A stretch of 64,000 nucleotides of DNA from Flavobacterium caeni. GTDB taxonomy: Bacteria; Bacteroidota; Bacteroidia; Flavobacteriales; Flavobacteriaceae. Both the position numbers and the translations under genes were made by a program. The stretch lies in NCBI RefSeq assembly GCF_900101895.1, contig NZ_FMVF01000004.1, positions 248,001 to 312,000 of the forward strand, given 5' to 3'. Each line of letters opens with the position of its first letter. Within the stretch, counting starts at the first letter, position 1. Positions 43,920 through 51,534 of the stretch are shown here, in pieces. The notes under the pieces are model-generated. The model made no database searches. It had not been told where the DNA came from and worked only from the letters and a program-made list of their open reading frames with translations.

Positions 43920-44007
43920 AGAGAGGTGGCCGAGTGGTCGAAGGCGCACGCCTGGAAAGTGTGTATGCTCCAAAAGGGCATCGAGGGTTCGAATCCCTTC
44001 CTCTCTG
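43920..44007 (+). tRNA. tRNA-Ser (anticodon GGA)
   Basis: Acceptor arms AGAGAGG (43920-43926) and CCTCTCT (44000-44006) pair perfectly. The anticodon stem CACGC/GTGTG encloses loop CTGGAAA with anticodon GGA at 43954-43956. A long variable arm follows (type II), and GGTTCGAATCC is the T-loop. CCA is not encoded. The AT-rich island begins right after it, a frequent integration position. Confidence 0.95.
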
Positions 44008-44096
44008 CTATTAAAAACCGTAATTAATTGTTTTTCAATTGGTTGCGGTTATTTGTTTTCTAACAAAGTCAATATTTAGTCAATAGACTCCCGTCA

Positions 44097-45014
44097 ATGG
44101 AAATAATCGACTTTAGAAATGCACAAATAATGGAAGTTGGACAAGAAGAAATATTGCCAATTTTGAATTACTTGCAACGGCCAACCAATTCGTTTTCGGT
44201 TGAAGAAAGATACATTGTCGTTTCAGAACTACTCAAAGCAGTTCAGTCGTCGGATTTGCTCGAAACCGTATTGAAATTCCTTTTTTCGAATAAGATGTTG
44301 ACTGAAACCTCAATATCTCGAAAAATAAAAGCCGACTTCGCCAACTTTTCATTGCCTCATAACACCGCCGCTTTTTCGGTTCTTAGCCTATACGAGTACT
44401 TTTTCAAAATGTCGGCTTGGCTCGAAGATGCCACAAAAGCAAAAGGCGGAAACGCAACAACTGCATCTTTCCCTTCATTGCAAATCAGGGCAGATAAAAA
44501 TTCCTTCTCACATAATCTCGATGAGATTCGGGAGTATTTTCGTCGTAAGATGACGATCTACGCGGCTCATTTCGACAATGAAAAATCGTTGCCGGAGCGT
44601 GAGCGACATCTGAAAAAGCTGATTGGTTTCTTAGCGGAACTTGCCTATGAAGATAACACCACGTTCTATGACCGAGATTTAGACTATCTTAGAAACAAGC
44701 TTGCAAGTTTGACCGAAGATAATGATGCAGTTCAAAAGAAATCGGCTGTACACATTTTCTACGGAATTGGAGAAGAAGTTTTCGACCGCATCGCATCGCA
44801 AATCGAAAAGAGCGAAGCGAATCTCTCGCAAATATACCGACGGATGTTCGAGGACAAACTCATTCATTGCAAGGCCGAAAAGTTCCGGGATTGGGTCAAC
44901 GAAACTTTTGACCTCGAAATTGGGAAAATCAGGGTCAAGAAAAGTAAACCTTCGGAACTCGATCAACTGTATTTGACTGTTTACGAACTTTCAAAACGCC
45001 GGAAATACCTTTAA
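44097..45014 (+). CDS. Unknown helical protein next to tRNA-Ser
   Basis: 305 residues, first gene of the island. No signal peptide, membrane helix or catalytic motif is visible. The sequence is charged and mostly helical (EIREYFRRKMTIYAAHFDNE, SLPERERHLKKLIGFLAELA). It lacks the R..HxxR..Y pattern of tyrosine recombinases, so it is not an integrase. I considered an RteC-like mobile-element regulator but could not match it. Codon use is AT-rich like the rest of the island. Confidence 0.55.
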   Translation: MEIIDFRNAQIMEVGQEEILPILNYLQRPTNSFSVEERYIVVSELLKAVQSSDLLETVLKFLFSNKMLTETSISRKIKADFANFSLPHNTAAFSVLSLYEYFFKMSAWLEDATKAKGGNATTASFPSLQIRADKNSFSHNLDEIREYFRRKMTIYAAHFDNEKSLPERERHLKKLIGFLAELAYEDNTTFYDRDLDYLRNKLASLTEDNDAVQKKSAVHIFYGIGEEVFDRIASQIEKSEANLSQIYRRMFEDKLIHCKAEKFRDWVNETFDLEIGKIRVKKSKPSELDQLYLTVYELSKRRKYL

Positions 45015-45117
45015 TTTCAAGCGGTTACTTTCTTTGCCCGTAAAAGGTCAATTTTCCGCCTTCTAACGGGCATCGGCATTTTTCAATTTCGCACTCATAA
45101 CCTTAAAATTATACGTT

Positions 45118-45414
45118 ATGAGTACTTATCACTACTTACCTCTTGACCTTTCAGAAGTCAAAGCCGAAATCAACGCGGCAGTTAAAGAAGCCTTTGCAGA
45201 ACTTGAAAAGAAGCAATCTGCAAAACCCGTCGATGACGAAATCTACACATTGGCTCAGGCGGCCAAGAAACTCAATGTGTGTATCAAAACGCTCAACAAT
45301 TGGCGGAATGCAGGACTTATCAAGTCAGGAAAAGTCGGGTCGCGCGTTTACATCAAACATTCCGACATCGAATTGTGCATCGTAGCGTTGAACAGCAAAA
45401 AATCCCGGCCATGA
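45118..45414 (+). CDS. Excisionase-like helix-turn-helix protein
   Basis: 98 residues. A MerR/Xis-type winged helix occupies about residues 40-90: YTLAQAAKKLNVCIKTLNNW then RNAGLIKSGKVGSRVYIKHS. Such small proteins direct excision of integrated elements or regulate replication genes. Its stop overlaps the start of the replication-protein gene by four bases (ATGA), so the two are translated together. Confidence 0.8.
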   Translation: MSTYHYLPLDLSEVKAEINAAVKEAFAELEKKQSAKPVDDEIYTLAQAAKKLNVCIKTLNNWRNAGLIKSGKVGSRVYIKHSDIELCIVALNSKKSRP

Positions 45415-46343
45415 TCGATTTAGTTAGAAGCCAGGTTCGGGATGTTCAACTAATCGACTACTTGCGCCAACACCCGAAACTCGAATGGGTGAGCAATGAG
45501 GACAAGTTCAATCGCTTCGATTTCGAAGTCGTTAAAACAAAGCACGTCCGGCAATTCAAGGGCATTTTGTTTCGGTTCTTTGACGATAGACTCGACATCA
45601 TTTTCAAGCCCCATTTTTACTTCAACGACGACCGTCATAATGCCAATGACTTTTCAATGAACAGTAGTATCACAACAATACTTGAATTTCAGCGGACATT
45701 TCAGGTTGACTTACAACAATTTCCCGTGTTCGGTTTTGAATACGGTGTTAACGTGATTTCGCCTTTGGACGTGAAAGATTTGATAACATACGCTTATGCT
45801 CACGATAGGAACGAATTTCGAAATGATGCCGACTTGGGCTTTAGTAAGCGAAGTTTCAGTACCGATAAACGCGGTAAGGCCAATACATATAAAACTGTGA
45901 AATTCTATGCGAAAGGCATTCAACAAGTCAGCCATTGTCATCCCGACACGGTACGTTTTGAAATCAAAAGCCAAAGCCGGAAGTTTATTAGGCAGCTTGA
46001 TATTGTCACGATGTACGATTTGACGAAGCCGGAAGTTTATGCAAAATTGGCTGAAAGTATTATAGAAGAATTTGACGCGATGCTCATTCTCGATGGTTCT
46101 GCTGATACTTCGAGGCTTTCTGCCTCAGACCGATTCAAATTAACCAATTACCAAAACACGATGACATGGTATCGAATACTTCAACAGCATCGAAACGCTT
46201 TCTCTCGCAACAAGAAAACTTACCACGACTTGCTTGATAAAACGGGAACGCATTTGAAAAGACAATTGTCAATAGCAGTTCAGTCAAAACTCTACGAACT
46301 GACCGAAGCATCAGTGGGTGAGCAAGTGCAGATTCCAATATAA
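45411..46343 (+). CDS. Putative phage/plasmid replication protein (gene II/X-like)
   Basis: 310 residues from the ATG at 45411. The block KPHFYFNDDRHNANDF (about 67-81), FGFEYGVNV (about 108-115), TVKFYAKGIQQ and DTVRFEIKSQSRKF resembles the replication initiators of filamentous phages and small Bacteroidota plasmids (phage II/X family). A clear HUH motif is not seen, so catalysis by the classical rolling-circle centre is uncertain. A perfect 13-bp inverted repeat covers its stop codon. Confidence 0.55.
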   Translation: MIDLVRSQVRDVQLIDYLRQHPKLEWVSNEDKFNRFDFEVVKTKHVRQFKGILFRFFDDRLDIIFKPHFYFNDDRHNANDFSMNSSITTILEFQRTFQVDLQQFPVFGFEYGVNVISPLDVKDLITYAYAHDRNEFRNDADLGFSKRSFSTDKRGKANTYKTVKFYAKGIQQVSHCHPDTVRFEIKSQSRKFIRQLDIVTMYDLTKPEVYAKLAESIIEEFDAMLILDGSADTSRLSASDRFKLTNYQNTMTWYRILQQHRNAFSRNKKTYHDLLDKTGTHLKRQLSIAVQSKLYELTEASVGEQVQIPI

Positions 46344-46360
46344 TACGTTGGAATCTGCAC
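46326..46360. repeat. Perfect 13-bp inverted repeat over the replication gene stop
   Basis: GTGCAGATTCCAA (46326-46338) and TTGGAATCTGCAC (46348-46360) with a 9-base spacer TATAATACG containing the stop codon (46341-46343). No T-run follows. It could be a transcript-ending hairpin or a site used by the element. Confidence 0.7.
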
Positions 46361-46474
46361 CATTTGTAAGACTATCCCAAATAAGCAAAAAAAGGATAAC
46401 GGGCAGAGGTGTACAGATTTTTAAGAATCCCAACGGTATATGACTTGCAGAAGGTAAAACCTGAACAAGCAGTT

Positions 46475-46738
46475 TTATTTTTTTGTCGGTTTTTTTTGAG
46501 GTAAATCGATGCCTTTGAAAAATTCTTCTAAACTCACACCGAGTACCGTGCAAATCTTAATCAGCGTCTTCAACTCAAAGTTCGCGCCGGTCTCCAAACG
46601 CCAATATGCTGAACGGCTCATTCCTAAGTCGAAGGCGATGTGTTCGTAGTTCGAGTAGCCCTTTTCTTTACGAAGTTGTTTCAGACGCTCTGCAATGGCG
46701 TTTAGCTCAGGTGTATCGAGATTTTCCTTGTTTTCCAT
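46475..46738 (-). CDS. XRE-family HTH transcriptional regulator
   Basis: 87 residues. A Cro/CI-type HTH spans about residues 15-70: RLKQLRKEKGYSNYEHIAFD, LGMSRSAYWRLETGANFELK, and LIKICTVLGVSLEEFF. Small single-domain regulators like this control mobile elements. It is divergent from the lipoprotein gene, with repeated GGTACT words between them. Confidence 0.9.
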   Translation of the reverse strand: MENKENLDTPELNAIAERLKQLRKEKGYSNYEHIAFDLGMSRSAYWRLETGANFELKTLIKICTVLGVSLEEFFKGIDLPQKKPTKK

Positions 46739-46757
46739 CAGTCAAATCTCAATAAAA

Positions 46758-46789
46758 GGTACTTTTTTTGGTACTCTATAATAAAGTAC
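46758..46789. promoter_or_regulatory. Possible XRE operator
   Basis: GGTACT at 46758-46763 and 46770-46775 and the inverted AGTAC at 46785-46789 lie in the divergent intergenic region. Near them are TACCTTTT on the minus strand (possible -7 of the regulator) and TATATTTG at 46811-46818 on the plus strand (possible -7 of the lipoprotein gene). Confidence 0.4.
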
Positions 46790-46841
46790 ACTATAAAATA
46801 GAATTTTATTTATATTTGCTCGTAACCAATTTATAGCCAGT

Positions 46842-47315
46842 ATGAAAAAAATCCTTCTCATTGCGCTCTGTGCGCTAACCTTTGCTTGTTCAAGCAGCGA
46901 CGACAGTTCTCAACCCACGGTACCGAACACTCCATCGGAAACGCAACACTTATCCGGTCGTTGGAATCTTAGCCACAAATCCGTAAATGGTCAAATCCAA
47001 GCCATTAGTGATTGCGAAGACCAGTACAACTATTACCAATTTTCTGCCGACGGCGGCGCTATCGTTGGAAAGTTTCGTATGTACCAAATCGGCATGACCA
47101 ATTATTGCGAACAATCTACCACAGAAGGCGAATACGAAATAGAAAACGGCGTGATGACCTACACCAAATCGTCCGGGTACGTTTCGAAATACAACGTGAT
47201 TAGCGCGAATGATTTGACTATCAAACTCGAAATGTTCTACTACACCACCAATCTCGGCGAAGTAAATGTACCGCAAAACGAACGGGTTATCGAAATTTGC
47301 AATAAAGCCGAGTAA
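46842..47315 (+). CDS. Putative lipoprotein, lipocalin-like
   Basis: 157 residues. Lipobox LCALTFACSSSDDSS (Cys about residue 16), with the following Ser/Asp stretch common for exported Bacteroidota lipoproteins. A beta-rich domain begins HLSGRWNLSHKSVNG, the pattern of lipocalin-like proteins. Function unknown. The next gene starts one base behind its stop codon. Confidence 0.7.
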   Translation: MKKILLIALCALTFACSSSDDSSQPTVPNTPSETQHLSGRWNLSHKSVNGQIQAISDCEDQYNYYQFSADGGAIVGKFRMYQIGMTNYCEQSTTEGEYEIENGVMTYTKSSGYVSKYNVISANDLTIKLEMFYYTTNLGEVNVPQNERVIEICNKAE

Positions 47316-47316
47316 T

Positions 47317-47670
47317 ATGGAAACATTAACAGAAACCGATTTTGGTATCGTAATCAACGGAAAGTTTCATAAGATCGAATGGGTACCCGAACTTATCGAT
47401 TCACTTTCCAAAAAGGTCATGAACAATATCATTGAAAAGATTGAAGAACAACTAAAGAATACCCCCACTAAACAAGTGGTCGCTGAGCGAAATTACAAGG
47501 TTCGACAAGTGGCAACGATGACACAAAAATCGGTTGCTACAATTACAAACCATTGTCGAATCGGATTACTGAAGGCAAGCAAAGTAGGTAAGTCTTGGTT
47601 AATAACAGAAGAAAACTATCTCAGTTACAAAAACAACGTCTATGACCCAAATCAAGTTATCCGAGGCTGA
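47317..47670 (+). CDS. Small HTH (excisionase-type) protein
   Basis: 117 residues from the ATG at 47317. C-terminal half (about 58-110) is a winged helix like HTH_17: NYKVRQVATMTQKSVATITN then HCRIGLLKASKVGKSWLITE. The N-terminal half is an acidic helix (ELIDSLSKKVMNNIIEKIEE). Same domain type as the 45118 gene, but the two are clearly diverged. Confidence 0.7.
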   Translation: METLTETDFGIVINGKFHKIEWVPELIDSLSKKVMNNIIEKIEEQLKNTPTKQVVAERNYKVRQVATMTQKSVATITNHCRIGLLKASKVGKSWLITEENYLSYKNNVYDPNQVIRG

Positions 47671-47794
47671 ACGTAAAGCGCTAATCCTTAAAATCATTCG
47701 CTATATGAATGTGAACCCAGCCTACCGCGAACACGTAGAAAAGACATTGCTCAAACGCACTTATCATCGGTTCAGCAATGAATCGCAAGCCTAA
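47642..47794 (+). CDS. Small ORF (50 residues), unknown
   Basis: A 50-codon frame starting MTQIKLSEAERKALILKIIR and ending HRFSNESQA. It overlaps the end of the preceding HTH gene by 29 bases in another frame and is followed within 4 bases by a strong hairpin. Its sequence is helical and basic. The position before the terminator supports a real gene, but nothing else does. Confidence 0.4.
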   Translation: MTQIKLSEAERKALILKIIRYMNVNPAYREHVEKTLLKRTYHRFSNESQA

Positions 47795-47798
47795 TAAA

Positions 47799-47833
47799 AC
47801 GCCGTCAAAAAAAGTCGAAAATTTTGACGGCGT
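47799..47833 (+). terminator. Terminator-like hairpin
   Basis: ACGCCGTCAAAA (47799-47810) and TTTTGACGGCGT (47822-47833) form a perfect 12-bp stem, followed by the AT-rich ACTTATTATAT. The 240 bases from here to 48072 contain no gene or other feature that I can see. Confidence 0.65.
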
Positions 47834-48072
47834 ACTTATTATATCGCCCCCATACCCCAAATTCAAAACGTTTTCCGTCAGATCGAAAATTCTAAATCGA
47901 CGGGTACCCTACCGAATGTTGTGAGATAAAAATGTGTTTAAATTGGTGAAGTCTTAGAACCCGAAAACATTAGTCAAATTTACATTTCTGTAATTAAAAA
48001 CATATCAGTTTCGTTTGCGTACGTGCGCGTGTGCAAATTTTGACAGCCACGCAATCACGCTTACAGCATTAT

Positions 48073-48810
48073 TTAATAAGCTTTTCTTAGCATATCTGCG
48101 AACTCATCAGGTAAATCGCTGTGCTCGATTGCCTGTGCCGCTTTTTCCACGTCGTAATCGACCCGAACGAACTCAACTTTAATACTGTCCTTTTTGAAAG
48201 CACTACTGCATTTGTCAAAAGTAACTATTGCGTAGCAAGCTTGCGGCTTTCCATCTTTCGGCTTTCCAACGGAACCCGCGTTTATCGCGTGAAAATATCG
48301 CTTGCTTGCACCGCCGTCGGAAATGATACGATGGTAAGGCTTGTGCGAATGTCCGCAAATCAATATGTCGGCAGCTGTATCTGTGAAAATGGCCGCATAA
48401 TCTTTCTCCGGTTTGTCTTCAAGTAAGTATTCGGTATTGCTGTAAGGGCTTCCGTGAACCATTAGCAACACAACGGTTTCATTGCTGAATTTAAATTCCA
48501 ATCTGATAAAGGCCGGCAATGTCGATAGGTATGTGACCAAATCTTTCTTAATCATGAGATAGGCCAAGTCGGCCGGATCGTTGGAGTTTCGTTGGTCTTG
48601 AATTTTTACGGCTTTTACATCATGGTTTCCCGCAATGGTCGGAATGCGCCGCTTTTTGATTTCGGTAATAATTGCATTCGGCCATACATTGTAGCCCACA
48701 AGGTCGCCCAAACAGTAAATCGCGTCAATATTCTGCTTTTCAATATCTTTCATCACTTCCTCGAAAGCCGGAAAGTTTGCGTGGATATCAGATATGACCG
48801 CGATTCTCAT
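48073..48810 (-). CDS. Metallophosphoesterase at the end of the arsenic operon
   Basis: 245 residues with the calcineurin-like metal motifs in order: ISDIHANF (D8, H10), CLGDLVGYN, AGNHDVKA, MVHGSP and ICGHSHKPYH. It is of the small YfcE/MJ0936-like type, usually a phosphodiesterase. It overlaps the ACR3 stop by one base, so it is translated with the arsenite pump; a role in arsenic response is inferred from this position only. Confidence 0.85.
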   Translation of the reverse strand: MRIAVISDIHANFPAFEEVMKDIEKQNIDAIYCLGDLVGYNVWPNAIITEIKKRRIPTIAGNHDVKAVKIQDQRNSNDPADLAYLMIKKDLVTYLSTLPAFIRLEFKFSNETVVLLMVHGSPYSNTEYLLEDKPEKDYAAIFTDTAADILICGHSHKPYHRIISDGGASKRYFHAINAGSVGKPKDGKPQACYAIVTFDKCSSAFKKDSIKVEFVRVDYDVEKAAQAIEHSDLPDEFADMLRKAY

Positions 48811-49880
48811 TACTTGTTTACTGTATAATACTTGTCCCTAAACCAAAATGCCAGGTTCACCAATGCAATCAGAGCCGGGACTTCGAAGAGTGGCCCGATA
48901 ACGCCTGCAAACGCTTGTCCGCTATTGATTCCGAACACGCCGATGGCAACGGCAATCGCCAATTCAAAGTTGTTCCCGGTCGCGGTAAAGGCTATTGAAG
49001 TACTTTTGGAATAGTCTGCACCAAAGTATTTCCCGATGAAGAAGCTGACAATGAACATCACCGCGAAGTAAATCACCAAAGGAATTGCAATCCTGATTAC
49101 ATCCATTGGAATCTGCACAATCAGTTCGCCTTTCAAGCTGAACATGATTACAATCGTAAATAGTAAGGCGATGAGAGTAATCGGTGAAATTGCCGGAACA
49201 TATTTGGTTTTGAACCATTCTTCGCCTTTGATTTTAATCAACACATAGCGGCTGATTATTCCGAGCGCAAAAGGAATCCCCAAGTAAATCCCTACGCTCT
49301 CCGCGATTTGCCCAATACTAATATCGACGACGAAACCTTCATAGCCAAAATATGGAGGTAGTATCGTAATAAATACGTATGCATATACGCTGTACAGAAA
49401 TACTTGGAAAATACTGTTGAGCGCAATAAGGCCAGCCGCATACTCCCGGTTTCCGTCGGCGAGGTCATTCCATACTACAACCATAGCGATACATCTTGCC
49501 AGTCCAATCAGGATAACCCCAATCATGTATTCGGGATAGCCTTTGAGGAAAAGCAATGCCAATAAAAACATCAGGATTGGGCCGACAATCCAATTCAGGA
49601 ACAATGACGCGCCAAGTACCTTCGTATTGGTAAAAACCTCGCCCATTTTGCTGTAATTCACTTTGGCCAAAGGCGGGTAAATCATCAACATCAGTCCGAC
49701 GGCAAGCGGGATGTTAGTGGTGCCGCTCGAAAACGAATTAATGAAACCGCTACTCGATGGCAAGAAATAGCCGAGGGCTACGCCGAGAAGCATAGCTGCA
49801 AATATCCATAGCGTTAAAAACCTATCGAGAAAACCTAACTGTTTTCGTTCGACTACTGGAGCACAATTGTTTGCCGACAT
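48810..49880 (-). CDS. Arsenite efflux permease, ACR3 family
   Basis: 356 residues, ten predicted helices. Family features are [38 protein letters not shown] (the conserved Cys of the transport site in helix 4) and [19 protein letters not shown]. It exports arsenite driven by the membrane potential or proton gradient. It follows the arsC-like gene by 3 bases. Confidence 0.93.
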   Translation of the reverse strand: MSANNCAPVVERKQLGFLDRFLTLWIFAAMLLGVALGYFLPSSSGFINSFSSGTTNIPLAVGLMLMIYPPLAKVNYSKMGEVFTNTKVLGASLFLNWIVGPILMFLLALLFLKGYPEYMIGVILIGLARCIAMVVVWNDLADGNREYAAGLIALNSIFQVFLYSVYAYVFITILPPYFGYEGFVVDISIGQIAESVGIYLGIPFALGIISRYVLIKIKGEEWFKTKYVPAISPITLIALLFTIVIMFSLKGELIVQIPMDVIRIAIPLVIYFAVMFIVSFFIGKYFGADYSKSTSIAFTATGNNFELAIAVAIGVFGINSGQAFAGVIGPLFEVPALIALVNLAFWFRDKYYTVNK

Positions 49881-49883
49881 ATT

Positions 49884-50513
49884 TTATTTGTTGATTTGGG
49901 AGAAAACGTAGAACATTTCAGTTGCTATCTGCAAACTGCGCTCGCGATACTTATCAGCTTGCTGAGGTGTACCGTCGAAAGCTTTCGGATCGTCATAGGT
50001 AATCGGGATGCGCTTTTCGGCACCGGAAATGAACGGACAGCCGCCGTCTGCCTGTGAACACGTCATTATAGCAGCAAATTCGCGTTCAGGATTAAAATCG
50101 TCGTAATAGGCTTTGGAAAATCCGATTACGGGATGTTCATTTCCTGAGAATTTGATTGCGTACACGGGATTGGTTCCGTCGGCAAGGTTCTGAATCTGGA
50201 AACCGGATTCTGTCAGCGTTTCTGCGACCTTCGGAAACAGCGCAGTTGCTTCGGTACCGCCCGAATAACAAAAAACTTGTCCGATTCCGTAATGCGTTGC
50301 GGCGGTCTGTGCCCAAACTTGCGAAAGATGGCTTCTTCTTGAATTGTGCGTACAAATGAAGTTTATACGTATTTCTTGATTTCCGAGTGCCTTAGCTTGC
50401 ACATAATCTATAAGTGGCTGTAACGCGGCTTTGCGTTCTTCTGCGATGGCTCCAAAGTCAAAACCACTCACAACATCAATAATTTCAGGAAACAAAATGT
50501 TCTGTGTTGTCAT
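49884..50513 (-). CDS. ArsC-like low-molecular-weight phosphatase-type protein
   Basis: 209 residues from the ATG at 50513 (MTTQNILFPEI); the earlier start would overlap the DUF6428 gene. INFICTHNSRRSHLSQVWAQ contains the CX5R phosphate/arsenate loop (C54..R60). Further Cys in MTCSQADGGCPF may serve the arsenate reductase cycle, and ITYDDPKAFDGTP holds the acid. It is longer than thioredoxin-linked ArsC (about 130). Probable arsenate reductase or arsenic-linked phosphatase. Confidence 0.82.
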   Translation of the reverse strand: MTTQNILFPEIIDVVSGFDFGAIAEERKAALQPLIDYVQAKALGNQEIRINFICTHNSRRSHLSQVWAQTAATHYGIGQVFCYSGGTEATALFPKVAETLTESGFQIQNLADGTNPVYAIKFSGNEHPVIGFSKAYYDDFNPEREFAAIMTCSQADGGCPFISGAEKRIPITYDDPKAFDGTPQQADKYRERSLQIATEMFYVFSQINK

Positions 50514-50529
50514 TTGGTCAAAGTTTAGA

Positions 50530-51000
50530 TTAGCAACAGCCACCGCCCGGTGTACAGCATGAAGCTTCTTTTGTCATTTCAGATAAACTTACTTTTTGCT
50601 TTCCTTCGGGAACGCCGCATTGTTCATTGGCTAAACAGGCAGTCTTTTTGCTGAGCAATATGAAATCGTTCCCGTCGAAGCCCAAATCGTATTTTCCGAT
50701 TGTCCCTGATTGGTATTCGACTTCGATTTCCAAATCTTCCATTCCCAAGACTTTTTCAGAAAGGGCGATAATATTCATCAACTTTTGTGGCTTCAAGCGA
50801 TGTTCGTAATCGTTGGCATCCCACAGTTGGAAGTTTGCGACTTTCTCGTCACGAACAGTTCCTCCGCAATCAATGAAATGCTTTGTAATGATCCCGACTT
50901 CGGTTACGTGGAAATGTTCGGGAACGAAAGTATTGTCTTCCAATTTGAAATTGACCGCTTCGAGTTCGGCCAAATGGTTTTTGATTTCTGATAATTTCAT
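50530..51000 (-). CDS. DUF6428-type protein of the arsenic operon
   Basis: 156 residues. LSEIKNHLAELEAVNFKLED and VPEHFHVTEVG (a HxH-like pattern) followed by FIDCGGTVRDE fit the uncharacterised DUF6428 family often seen in Bacteroidota arsenic operons. The C-terminus is unusually Cys-rich (TACLANEQCGV, ASCCTPGGGCC), which could bind arsenite or another soft metal. It lies between arsR and the arsC-like gene on one transcript. Confidence 0.72.
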   Translation of the reverse strand: MKLSEIKNHLAELEAVNFKLEDNTFVPEHFHVTEVGIITKHFIDCGGTVRDEKVANFQLWDANDYEHRLKPQKLMNIIALSEKVLGMEDLEIEVEYQSGTIGKYDLGFDGNDFILLSKKTACLANEQCGVPEGKQKVSLSEMTKEASCCTPGGGCC

Positions 51001-51019
51001 GATAATCTGTATTTAAAGT

Positions 51020-51352
51020 TTAACAACATTCTTTTCTTTTCTTGTCGAGGTGATCCGTAATGTGTTGGAAAAAGCCTCTGATTTTCTCGATTCCCGGCTC
51101 ATTGATGCAGTAGCATATTGCGGTTCCTTCGATATTGCCTTTTATCAACCCGGCGTTTTTCAGCTCCTTCAAGTGTTGGGACACGGTAGGTTGCGCCAAT
51201 GGTAATTCGTTTACAATATCACCGCAAATACACGTATCAACTTTTATCAAGTATTCCATGATTGCAATACGCGCCGGATGCCCTAACGCTTTTGCGATTA
51301 CTGCGAGTTCATTTTGTTCTGCTGTGAAATGATCTGTTTTAGTTGCTCCCAT
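51020..51352 (-). CDS. arsR: ArsR-family metalloregulator
   Basis: 110 residues from the ATG at 51352 (MGATKTDHF). Winged HTH: ALGHPARIAIMEYLIKVDTC, ICGDIVNELPLAQPTVSQHL, KELKNAGLIKGNIEGTAICY. Candidate metal-binding cysteines are in VDTCICGD and the C-terminal ECC. It most likely releases DNA when arsenite binds. First gene of the ars operon. Confidence 0.92.
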   Translation of the reverse strand: MGATKTDHFTAEQNELAVIAKALGHPARIAIMEYLIKVDTCICGDIVNELPLAQPTVSQHLKELKNAGLIKGNIEGTAICYCINEPGIEKIRGFFQHITDHLDKKRKECC

Positions 51353-51364
51353 TGTAATATATTT

Positions 51365-51376
51365 ATATTGCAATAT
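51365..51376. promoter_or_regulatory. Probable ArsR operator
   Basis: Perfect 12-bp palindrome ATATTGCAATAT within an AT-rich symmetric region just upstream of arsR. A possible promoter (TTG, 17 bases, TAAATTTA on the minus strand) lies immediately behind it. Confidence 0.5.
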
Positions 51377-51498
51377 TACGATATAAATTTAAATTGTTAT
51401 CAATAGTTCAAATATTTTTTTCGTTTGTTAGGAATGAACCGGAAATCCTTCTGTTGCGCAGGTAAAATGCCCCCGAAAAAAGAGTAATTATTGTTTAA

Positions 51499-51520
51499 AA
51501 GAGCGCCCTCGGGCGCTCTT
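51499..51520 (-). terminator. Terminator after the copper operon
   Basis: AAGAGCGCCC and GGGCGCTCTT form a perfect stem with T-rich flank on the minus strand, 15 bases after the multicopper oxidase stop. Confidence 0.75.
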
Positions 51521-51534
51521 GCTTTAGGGTATTA

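Noticed and set aside
44097..45014. First island gene as a tyrosine integrase
   Set aside because: The position next to tRNA suggested it, but no R..HxxR..Y catalytic set is present.
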